Part shown: positions 1-7,214 of the stretch, piece by piece
Position numbering within the stretch: the stretch's first letter is position 1
How the letters are laid out: each line of letters starts with the position of its first letter
Made by a program: the position numbers and the translations under genes
DNA from: Candidatus Peregrinibacteria bacterium
GTDB taxonomy: Bacteria > Patescibacteriota > Gracilibacteria > UBA1369 > LOWO2-01-FULL-3
Reading direction: 5' to 3'
Assembly: GCA_007133095.1 (NCBI GenBank)
Contig: SLNK01000009.1
Coordinates: forward strand, 1-37,545
DNA length: 37,545 nt
The notes under the pieces: model-generated
The model's input: the letters and a program-made list of their open reading frames with translations, nothing else
Database searches by the model: none
Told to the model about the DNA's origin: nothing

Positions 1-752
1 AAGGCTACGGTCTCAATAGAATTTTCGAACTTACCAAAAAAGCCGGCTACGATGGCATAGACTTAAGCGTGAATTACGGTTTATACGACACTTTCAACGC
101 AGATTACGTAAAAAGATTGACTGAAGAGTACGATCTGCCGGTAAAAGCGGTTTCCGCACCGAAACAGATTGCAATAAAAAGAGTTCAGGAACTTGTGGAC
201 ATAACAAAAAAAGTCGGCGCGAAAGTCCTTATACTTCAACCTCCGAAAATAACAAACTTCAAACTGACAAGCTGGTATAAAAAAGAAATTCCAAAACTAA
301 GAGAAAAAGAATTTCTGTCCATAGCCTTGGAAAATGCGCCCGCCGGAACTTTTTTGGGATTCATCCCCGAACACTCCCTGGGAAGTACAACGGAAATGAG
401 AAGTTTTAAACACATATCGCTTGATACGGCAAGAATTGGAGAGCAAAGAAAAGATTTGATAAGAGCCTACACCGCATTCAAAAAATGTTTGGTACATATT
501 CACCTTTCAAACTTTTATAAAGGTAAAAAATACGCGCCTCCGCAGGAAGGGATTTTGCCGTTGGAAAGCTTTTTGACAAAACTGAAACAAGACAAATATC
601 CGGGTGCGATTTCAATAAAAATTCTCCCCAAATATCTTCACGCGGGAGAAGATGACAAAGTCATAGAAGAGCTGGAAAGAGCCAAAAAATATTTTGATAA
701 GTACTACACGAACGTACAAGTCGGGAAAGAAGAGGAAAACGAAGAAAAATAG
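1..752 (+). CDS. Sugar phosphate isomerase/epimerase-like TIM-barrel protein (5' partial)
   Basis: The reading frame is open from base 3 and runs into the window edge, so the true start lies upstream; the GTG at 69 is internal, because the codons before it continue the family pattern (ELTKKAGYDGIDLS). This looks like the xylose-isomerase-like / AP-endonuclease-2 TIM-barrel superfamily: an early strand ending in GIDLS, a middle region with E and H positions (PEHSLG), and a late HIHLSNF strand resembling the metal-site strand HxHxxD but with Asn-Phe in place of the acidic residue. The tail is Lys/Glu rich and probably disordered. Members isomerise or epimerise sugars or act on other small carbonyl substrates; the substrate cannot be told here. 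The ABC transporter genes follow after a short gap. Fold is fairly safe, function is not. Confidence 0.6.
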   Translation, partial: GYGLNRIFELTKKAGYDGIDLSVNYGLYDTFNADYVKRLTEEYDLPVKAVSAPKQIAIKRVQELVDITKKVGAKVLILQPPKITNFKLTSWYKKEIPKLREKEFLSIALENAPAGTFLGFIPEHSLGSTTEMRSFKHISLDTARIGEQRKDLIRAYTAFKKCLVHIHLSNFYKGKKYAPPQEGILPLESFLTKLKQDKYPGAISIKILPKYLHAGEDDKVIEELERAKKYFDKYYTNVQVGKEEENEEK

Positions 753-771
753 AGGCCCCACTTTGAAAATG

Positions 772-780
772 TGCTACAAT
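772..780 (+). promoter_or_regulatory. Extended -10 promoter of the ABC transporter pair
   Basis: TG-C-TACAAT (TG at 772-773, hexamer 775-780) is an extended -10 element. No good -35 box is seen 16-18 bases upstream, as is usual for extended -10 promoters. The hexamer ends eight bases before the ATG at 789, so the transcript would begin at or within a base or two of the start codon (leaderless). This is also why the GTG at 771, which overlaps the element, was not taken as the start. Confidence 0.5.
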
Positions 781-788
781 CCCCCCCG

Positions 789-1457
789 ATGATTGAAACA
801 CAAAATCTTTCGCGTAAATTCGTTTCCGGGAAAACAGCGCTGGACGCCCTCATCGATATAAATCTCAAAGTGGAAGAAGGCGAACTGGTGGCGCTTGTCG
901 GGCCGTCGGGGTCCGGAAAATCAACTCTCCTCAATCTGATAGGAGGATTAGACTATCCAACCGAAGGATCAATCTTCATAAATAAAAAAGATATAAGCCT
1001 CTATAGAGATAAAGAACTTTCGGCATACAGAAATTCAAAGGTGGGATTTATCTTCCAGGAATTCAATCTTGAACCTTTTCTGACAGTCAAAAAAAATATA
1101 TTACTCCCCTCCTATTTTTCACAGAATGGAAAAAATAGAGGAGAAATGGAAAAAGAAGCCGATAAACTGATAGAAGAAGTGGAACTCTCCGCAAAAAAAC
1201 ACAACAAAGTATATGAACTGTCGGGCGGCCAGAAGCAAAGAACGGCAATAGCGAGAGCATTCATAAACAGACCAAAAATAGTTCTCGCGGATGAACCAAC
1301 GGGAAATCTGGACCTTAAAACGGGGAACACAATAATAGAACTGCTTAAAGAATCCCATTCAAAACACAAAACCACGATGATAATAGCAACCCACGACGAA
1401 AACATAGCAAAAGCGGCAAACAGGATAATAAAAATTAAAGACGGCAAAATATGCTGA
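789..1457 (+). CDS. ABC transporter ATP-binding protein, MacB/LolD type
   Basis: This is the nucleotide-binding subunit of a type VII (MacB/LolCDE-like) ABC system, which powers mechanotransmission or export through the permease encoded next. All motifs are intact: Walker A GPSGSGKST (residues 38-46), Q-loop in FQEFNLEP, signature LSGGQKQR, Walker B IVLADEPTGNLD, and the switch His in ATHD. The DEPTGNLD sequence is typical of the MacB/LolD/FtsE group. The 222-residue length is normal. The ATG at 789 gives the usual short N-terminus (MIETQNLSRKF) and fits the promoter; a GTG at 771 would add six residues. The stop overlaps the permease start by seven bases, so the two are translationally coupled. 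Substrate unknown. Confidence 0.93.
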   Translation: MIETQNLSRKFVSGKTALDALIDINLKVEEGELVALVGPSGSGKSTLLNLIGGLDYPTEGSIFINKKDISLYRDKELSAYRNSKVGFIFQEFNLEPFLTVKKNILLPSYFSQNGKNRGEMEKEADKLIEEVELSAKKHNKVYELSGGQKQRTAIARAFINRPKIVLADEPTGNLDLKTGNTIIELLKESHSKHKTTMIIATHDENIAKAANRIIKIKDGKIC

Positions 1458-2722
1458 TAAATTTTGCGCTACACAAACTCGGAAGAAGAAAATCAAGAAA
1501 CCTGCTAGCGGTTATAAGCATCGCAATAGGGATAGGATCCTTATTGGTTTTTATGGGGCTGAACAAAGGGATAAAAACAGCGACTTTCCAAGAAATGGAA
1601 AGAAGAAATCCTCTGACTCAAATAACGGTAAGGGCTCCGGCTGAAGAAACGGGAATAATTCCCTTTTTTACAAGAACGGGTGAAGGCAGAATTCAACAAC
1701 ATCACATAGATAAAATTTTATCTATAAGAGGAGTGAAAAATGTATATCCGGAAACTCAATTCAACAATTTCGCTTCGATTGAAATAAGAATTTTTGGCCA
1801 AACGCTTATCACGGACGCGATGGTTTTTGGCGTTCCCAAAGGATTCATAGAAGACGATATAAAAAATCCCGATTTGTGGGACAGCAGAGAAGAACCTTAT
1901 CCCGCGGTTGTGCCTCGTCAATTGTTGAACATTTACAACCTGACCGTCGCGGGACCACAAAATCTGCCAACACTCTCGGAAGAAGCGCTAATCGGACGAA
2001 CAATTATTCTACATCCAAACTACTCAACCTTTTTCCCGGTAAAAACCGCTTCATTGGAAGAAGTGGAATTGGAGATTGTGGGATTTTCGGACAGAGTAAA
2101 CTTGATAGGAGCAACTATCCCCTTTGAGATAGTGGAAAACCTTAACAGATCATACACGGAAAGTCCGGAAAGCCGGATCCTTGAGCTGTTTGTGGAAACC
2201 CAGGACGCGACGCAGACTGTAGCGGTCGCGGAGAAAATAGAAGATCTGGGGTTTGAAACATTCTACTTTCAAAAAAACGTAAAAGATGTTGAGGCCAGAC
2301 TGGACTACCTAAGAAATTCACTTGGCGCAATAAGCATAATAATCATGGCGATGGCGGCAATCGCCATAATGAGCACTTTTTTGGCGACCATTTCCGAAAG
2401 AGCAAAGGAAATCGGGTTATTCAGAAGTTTAGGAGCAACAAAGGGACACATCAAAAAACTTATACTCACGGAAGCGGGCATCATGGGAATAACCGGAAGC
2501 TTACTGGGAATTGTTCTTGGTATAATCGCTGGCACCGTAATAAACAAAATGGGAATAGAAGAATTGGACTACACAACTTTGGACTCCACAAAACTGGTCT
2601 TGTTCGATTACAAAATAATAATCTACTCAATAATATTCGGTATCCTTTTAAGCCTGGTTTCAGCCTACATCCCGGCAAGAAAAGCCTCCTCAACAGCCCC
2701 GATAGAAGCCTTGAACAGATGA
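1451..2722 (+). CDS. MacB/FtsX-family ABC transporter permease
   Basis: This 423-residue membrane protein has the MacB topology: one N-terminal helix (about residues 18-38, after a basic GRRKSRN), a large extracytoplasmic MacB periplasmic-core-like domain (about 45-285), and three C-terminal helices of the FtsX domain. The cytoplasmic coupling segment ERAKEIGLFRSLGATKGHI, characteristic of this family, lies between the first two of them, and the C-terminus ends in the usual PARKASSTAPIEAL. It pairs with the upstream ATPase. No MacA-like adaptor or TolC is visible in the window, which fits a cell without a typical Gram-negative export channel. It may handle peptides, lipoproteins or antibiotics; that is not determinable here. 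Confidence 0.9.
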   Translation: MLINFALHKLGRRKSRNLLAVISIAIGIGSLLVFMGLNKGIKTATFQEMERRNPLTQITVRAPAEETGIIPFFTRTGEGRIQQHHIDKILSIRGVKNVYPETQFNNFASIEIRIFGQTLITDAMVFGVPKGFIEDDIKNPDLWDSREEPYPAVVPRQLLNIYNLTVAGPQNLPTLSEEALIGRTIILHPNYSTFFPVKTASLEEVELEIVGFSDRVNLIGATIPFEIVENLNRSYTESPESRILELFVETQDATQTVAVAEKIEDLGFETFYFQKNVKDVEARLDYLRNSLGAISIIIMAMAAIAIMSTFLATISERAKEIGLFRSLGATKGHIKKLILTEAGIMGITGSLLGIVLGIIAGTVINKMGIEELDYTTLDSTKLVLFDYKIIIYSIIFGILLSLVSAYIPARKASSTAPIEALNR

Positions 2723-2737
2723 TTTTTATAGTGTGTA

Positions 2738-2891
2738 GGCGTGGGGAGTAAGTTGCATCCCCGAGAGGCGTCTTAAAAGGAAGCAGAGCCGTTCACACGT
2801 GAACGGCGTCCCCTGCAAGCTTTCGCCGAAGGCGAGAGTTGAAAGGGAGCTGCGCTCCCGCCTTTCGGGGATGCAACTTACTCCCCACGCC
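2738..2891 (+). repeat. 154-bp inverted-repeat element with branched hairpin core
   Basis: Arms at 2738-2770 and 2859-2891 are complementary over 33 nt with one mismatch. The 88-nt core can fold into three more hairpins: 2788-2807 (nine pairs, two-base loop), 2820-2838 (around TCGCC-GAA-GGCGA) and 2845-2859 (six pairs; its last base is shared with the right arm). The whole would form a four-way, clover-like structure as RNA or cruciform DNA. No ORF or target-site duplication is evident. It fills most of the gene-free stretch 2723-3063, between the ABC permease and the rpoB promoter; the rest of that stretch holds a small hairpin at 2893-2907, the promoter and the rpoB leader. It could be a MITE/REP-like element or an operon-end structure. 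A second element of almost the same size lies at 32674-32826. Confidence 0.75.
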
Positions 2892-2956
2892 CATCCTACT
2901 AAAGGATCGGTTCGCAATATTCCCCCTCCTGTGTCAAGCTGAAATAGGCAAAACCT

Positions 2957-2984
2957 TTGACTACTCAAAAAATATACATACAAT
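2957..2984 (+). promoter_or_regulatory. Promoter of the rpoB operon
   Basis: TTGACT at 2957-2962 and TACAAT at 2979-2984, separated by 16 bases, form a good sigma-70-type promoter. Initiation near 2991 would give a leader of about 70 nt before rpoB. The leader shows no obvious strong hairpin and no Shine-Dalgarno motif before the ATG. A TTGACA at 3048-3053 is too close to the start codon to act as a -35 box for this gene. Confidence 0.6.
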
Positions 2985-3063
2985 GCAAAAGCTATCAAAG
3001 ATTTTACGGGAGAGTTAAGGAAACGATAGTGACCTAAAAAATATTCCTTGACAGTCTTTCACC

Positions 3064-6000
3064 ATGCCAAAAACGAAAAAACCTTCCGCAAAAACTTCCA
3101 AACCAAAAACAAAGAAAGACATCGTAAAATCATCGGAGCTGGACATAAACAAAGAGCCGATAAAGCTAAAAAGCAATCGCAGGTATTTTAAGGAAACGCT
3201 TGATCAAAAAGTTCCTCTTCCGAATCTGATAGAAATCCAGGTTGATTCTTACAAATGGTTCATTGAAGAAGGAGTTAGAGATTTATTGGACGAAATATCT
3301 CCCATACAGGATTTTTCCGGCAAAAAACTTGAACTTAAGTTTCTAAAACACAGCATAGGCGAAGTTAAATACGATGCGGAAATCGCAAAGAACAAGAACC
3401 TTACATATGAAGCTCCATTAAAAGTACATGTTCAGTTAATCAATAAGGAAACGGGAGAAATCAAGGAACAAGACGTATTTTTGGGAAACATTCCCCTTAT
3501 GACAAATCGCGGGACATTCATAGTAAACGGAATAGAAAGAGTCGTGGTCAGTCAAATAGTAAGATCTCCGGGAGTTTTCTTTTCTTCCTCACCCGCGGCT
3601 CCGGACATGTATGCGGCAAAAATAATTCCAAAAAGAGGAGCATGGCTTGAAATAGAAACCGATAAAAAAGGAATTATAAGCGTAAAGATAGACAGAAAAC
3701 GAAAAATCCCAATAACATCGCTACTCCGAGTTTTCGGCTTTGAAACCGACAAAGAAATTTTGGATATATGCAAAAATGTGACTTTGGACATAGAGCATGA
3801 CTACATAATGAACACCCTGGAAAAAGATCCGGCAAAAACAGTGGAAGACGCATACCAGAGCATATACAAAAAAATTCGTCCGGGTGATCTAGCAACCCCT
3901 GAAAACGCGAAAGCTCTAATAAAATCAATGTTCTTTGATTATAGAAAATATGACATGGGCCCGGTGGCCAGATACAAGTTGAATAAACGATTTGATTTGG
4001 ACACCCCTAACACAAAAAAATATCATACATTCCAAGTAAATGATTTGATAAAAATTCTGGAACACTTAATCAGGCTCAACAACAAAGAACTCAAGCCCGA
4101 TGATATAGACCACCTGTCAAACAGAAGAATAAGAGCGGTTGGAGAACTGGTTCAAAATAAATTCCGGGTAGGCCTTTTGCGCACTGATCGAATAGCAAAA
4201 GACCGCATGACTGTAATGGATCTTGAAACGGTTACCCCAACTCAATTAATAAATTCACGCCCGATAACCGCGGCGCTCAGAGAATTCTTCGCAAGTTCAC
4301 AGCTCTCACAATTCATGGATCAAACAAATCCGCTTGCGGAGCTTGAACATAAGAGAAGACTTTCGGCAATGGGTCCAGGAGGACTTTCCAGAGAACGCGC
4401 TTCCTTCGACGTCCGTGACGTACACTCTTCGCACTACGGAAGAATTTGTCCCATCGCCACACCGGAAGGGCCGAACATCGGACTGGTCGTACATCTGGCG
4501 GCATACGCAAAGATAAACAAATACGGATTTATAGAAACTCCTTTCAGGGAAATCTCGGACGTTATCAAAAACGAAGAAAAGAAACTAATTGGAAGAATTG
4601 CCAGAGAAACAATAGAAGATAAAGGCAAAGTTCTGGTCAAAGCGGGCCAAAAAATAGACGAAGCCTCCGCCAAAAAAATTGCCAAACTCAAAGTGGATGA
4701 AATAAAAGTCAGACCGTACCTCACAGACAAAATAGAGTATTTCGACGCGGAAGAAGAGAAAAAACTGATAATAGCACAGGCTAACTCTGAAATTGATGAA
4801 CTGGGCCAGTTTACAAACACTCGTCTTTCAGCGCGAAGAGAAGAAGAAGCGACTTTTGCGCACGCAAATGATGTTACACACATCGATGTTTCTCCAAAAC
4901 AGATAATATCAATCACAACAGCATTAATCCCATTCCTTGAACACGACGACAACACAAGAGCATCGATGGGATCAAACATGCAACGTCAAGCCGTTTCACT
5001 GATATCCCCGGACGCACCAATAGTTGGAACCGGAATGGAAGAGCTGGCGGCAAAAAGTTCCGGCCAAGTGGTAACCGCGGAAAGAGATGGAACGGTTTCA
5101 TATGTGGACGCACAAAATGTAACAGTTGTTTACGATAATGGCCGCAAAGTAACATATCAACTTCAAACATACGAAAGATCCAATCAAGGAACATGTATCC
5201 ATCAAAGAGCAATGGTATCGAAAGGTCAAAAAATTAAGAAAGGAGATGTTCTGGCGGACGGGCCGGCAACGGAAAACGGAGAACTCGCCCTCGGAAAGAA
5301 TCTTATAGTCGCCTACATGTCATGGGAAGGCTATAACTTTGAGGATGCCGTGATCATATCCGACAGAGTAGCCAAAAGGGGATACTATGATTCTGTTCAT
5401 ATAGAAAGTTACATAACAGATGTCCGTGAAACAAAGCTGGGCCCGGAAGTAATAACCAGGGATATCCCGAATGTGGGAGAAACAAAATTGAAAGATTTGG
5501 ATGAAGACGGAATAGTCAGAATAGGAGCAACGGTGCAAGAAGGCGATATCTTGGTGGGAAAAATAACACCGAAAGGAGAAACAGAACTGACCGCGGAAGA
5601 AAGACTTCTAAGAGCCATATTCGGAGATAAAGCCAGAGACGTTAAAGACACATCTCTGAGACTTCCCGGAGGAGAAGGCGGGAAAGTCGTCGGCGTCCAA
5701 ATATTTACAAAAGAAGCGGGCGATGAACTCACAACCGGCGTACTTAAACAGATAAAAGTAAACGTCGCGCAGACCAGAAAAATCCAGATAGGAGACAAAA
5801 TGGCGGGACGACACGGAAACAAAGGTGTCATCTCAATAATAGTCCCCGAAGAGGACATGCCGTTCTTGCCGGATGGCAGGCCTGTTGACATCATCTTAAA
5901 TCCGCTTGGAGTATCAAGTCGTATGAACATCGGTCAAATTTTGGAAACACATCTTGGATGGGCGGCTCAAGAACTAGGGTATACTGTAGCGACACCTCCT

Positions 6001-6654
6001 CTAAACGGAATTTCAACCGACGAAATAACGGAAGAGCTCATAAAAGCAAAACTTCCGGAAACCGGGAAAATAACCTTGTACGACGGGAAAACCGGCGAAG
6101 CCTTCGATAGAGAAGTGACTGTGGGAATAGCATATATGCTCAAACTGAACCATTTGATAGAAGATAAAATCCATGCCCGTTCAGTAGGGCCTTACTCACT
6201 GGTAACTCAACAGCCTTTGGGAGGAAAAGCCCAGCACGGAGGACAAAGATTCGGAGAGATGGAGGTGTGGGCGCTTGAAGCGTATGGGGCGGCACACACT
6301 CTGCAAGAAATGCTTACAATAAAATCAGATGATGTGTATGGAAGATCAAAGGCATACGAATCAATAGTTAAAGGCGAACAGATAAGGAAGCCGCGCGTTC
6401 CCGAATCGTTCAACGTCCTAACTAAAGAGCTCCAAAGTCTCGGCCTCTCCGTAAAACTTATAGATACCGGTAAAGAAGCCGAAGAAGCTCCGCCGGAAGA
6501 ATTTCTAAGCGAAACTGCAGAAGACAGAGAAGAAATAACTCCAAGCATAAAAGAAGAACTGGAGGAGGAAAGTGAAGGAACCTCAAGGGAAGAAGGAAAT
6601 TTGGAAGGCCTAACGGAACAAGATCTAAAAGAAGGAACAACCGAAACTCCGTAA
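3064..6654 (+). CDS. rpoB: RNA polymerase beta subunit
   Basis: This is the catalytic beta subunit of RNA polymerase, which forms half of the active-site cleft with RpoC. The rifampicin-region block is intact (residues about 408-445: SSQLSQFMDQ, HKRRLSAMGPGG), as are the conserved GDKMAGRHGNKGVIS and the C-terminal clamp segment with GKAQHGGQRFGEMEVWALEA. At 1196 residues it is compact. Two oddities: Ala465 stands where an almost universal Glu precedes TPEGPN, and residues about 508-554 are an insertion, absent from the usual beta subunit, that resembles a segment of RpoC (see findings). The N-terminus is a Lys-rich extension and the C-terminal 65 residues are an acidic, probably disordered tail. 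The 42-base gap to ssb has no terminator, suggesting co-transcription. Confidence 0.99.
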   Translation: MPKTKKPSAKTSKPKTKKDIVKSSELDINKEPIKLKSNRRYFKETLDQKVPLPNLIEIQVDSYKWFIEEGVRDLLDEISPIQDFSGKKLELKFLKHSIGEVKYDAEIAKNKNLTYEAPLKVHVQLINKETGEIKEQDVFLGNIPLMTNRGTFIVNGIERVVVSQIVRSPGVFFSSSPAAPDMYAAKIIPKRGAWLEIETDKKGIISVKIDRKRKIPITSLLRVFGFETDKEILDICKNVTLDIEHDYIMNTLEKDPAKTVEDAYQSIYKKIRPGDLATPENAKALIKSMFFDYRKYDMGPVARYKLNKRFDLDTPNTKKYHTFQVNDLIKILEHLIRLNNKELKPDDIDHLSNRRIRAVGELVQNKFRVGLLRTDRIAKDRMTVMDLETVTPTQLINSRPITAALREFFASSQLSQFMDQTNPLAELEHKRRLSAMGPGGLSRERASFDVRDVHSSHYGRICPIATPEGPNIGLVVHLAAYAKINKYGFIETPFREISDVIKNEEKKLIGRIARETIEDKGKVLVKAGQKIDEASAKKIAKLKVDEIKVRPYLTDKIEYFDAEEEKKLIIAQANSEIDELGQFTNTRLSARREEEATFAHANDVTHIDVSPKQIISITTALIPFLEHDDNTRASMGSNMQRQAVSLISPDAPIVGTGMEELAAKSSGQVVTAERDGTVSYVDAQNVTVVYDNGRKVTYQLQTYERSNQGTCIHQRAMVSKGQKIKKGDVLADGPATENGELALGKNLIVAYMSWEGYNFEDAVIISDRVAKRGYYDSVHIESYITDVRETKLGPEVITRDIPNVGETKLKDLDEDGIVRIGATVQEGDILVGKITPKGETELTAEERLLRAIFGDKARDVKDTSLRLPGGEGGKVVGVQIFTKEAGDELTTGVLKQIKVNVAQTRKIQIGDKMAGRHGNKGVISIIVPEEDMPFLPDGRPVDIILNPLGVSSRMNIGQILETHLGWAAQELGYTVATPPLNGISTDEITEELIKAKLPETGKITLYDGKTGEAFDREVTVGIAYMLKLNHLIEDKIHARSVGPYSLVTQQPLGGKAQHGGQRFGEMEVWALEAYGAAHTLQEMLTIKSDDVYGRSKAYESIVKGEQIRKPRVPESFNVLTKELQSLGLSVKLIDTGKEAEEAPPEEFLSETAEDREEITPSIKEELEEESEGTSREEGNLEGLTEQDLKEGTTETP

Positions 6655-6696
6655 AACAATAATTCTGTAATTATTTAATATTTAAACCCAAAAATC

Positions 6697-7188
6697 ATGA
6701 GAAGCGTAAACAAAGTAATTTTGGTCGGAAATCTCACAAGAGATCCTGAAATGAGACAAACTCCCAACGGGCAAAACGTGACTACATTCGGAGTTGCAAC
6801 AAATCGTGAATGGACAACAAAAGAAAGTGAAAAAAAGACCTCTGCGGAATTTCACGAATGTGTGGCATGGGCGAAACTTGCGGAGATTTGCGATCAATAC
6901 CTTACAAAAGGACAATTGGTTTATGTTGAAGGATACCTAAAAACTCGCAGCTGGGACACTCCCGAAGGAGTAAAAAAATTCAAGACAGAAATCGTTGTAA
7001 AAGACATGATAAGACTTGAAAAAAGGCCCGGAGGAGAACAAGAAGATGCCTACGTTCCGGAAGATGAATATGTGGAAGACAACTACGATAGTGAATCATC
7101 AACCCCGAAAGAAGAACAACCGAAAGAAGAAAAACCCGAAGAAGAAGATAAAAAAGAGAATCCAATAGATAGAGACTTGGGCCTATAA
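6697..7188 (+). CDS. ssb: Single-stranded DNA-binding protein
   Basis: SSB coats single-stranded DNA in replication, repair and recombination. The N-terminal OB fold (about residues 1-108) starts with the classic NKVILVGNLTRDPEMR and continues with TFGVATNREW, FHECVAWAKLAEIC and GQLVYVEGYLKTRSW. It is followed by an acidic Glu/Lys/Pro-rich linker and ends in IDRDLGL instead of the usual DDDIPF protein-interaction tip. Its place between rpoB and rpoC is unusual: these two genes are normally adjacent, while ssb is normally near rpsF/rpsR. Gaps of 42 and 26 bases on the two sides and the same strand suggest one transcript. A weak -10-like TAATAT at 6676-6681 might add a promoter. No Shine-Dalgarno motif. 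Confidence 0.95.
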   Translation: MRSVNKVILVGNLTRDPEMRQTPNGQNVTTFGVATNREWTTKESEKKTSAEFHECVAWAKLAEICDQYLTKGQLVYVEGYLKTRSWDTPEGVKKFKTEIVVKDMIRLEKRPGGEQEDAYVPEDEYVEDNYDSESSTPKEEQPKEEKPEEEDKKENPIDRDLGL

Positions 7189-7214
7189 GAATCCACCCCT
7201 AACCACAATCAAAC

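Noticed and set aside
771..788. GTG at 771 as the ABC ATPase start.
   Set aside because: It overlaps the probable -10 box, and the ATG at 789 gives the usual N-terminus.
2738..2891. Clover-like fold as a tRNA gene.
   Set aside because: The outer stem is 33 nt, there is no TTCGA-type T loop, no 7-bp acceptor stem and no anticodon arm of normal size.
3048..3053. TTGACA just before rpoB as a -35 box.
   Set aside because: It is 10 bases from the ATG, leaving no room for a -10 box and start upstream of the gene.
4434..4979. Long minus-strand frames inside rpoB, rpoC and other genes.
   Set aside because: They mirror the codon bias of strongly conserved plus-strand genes, have no recognisable domains and no promoters or neighbours.
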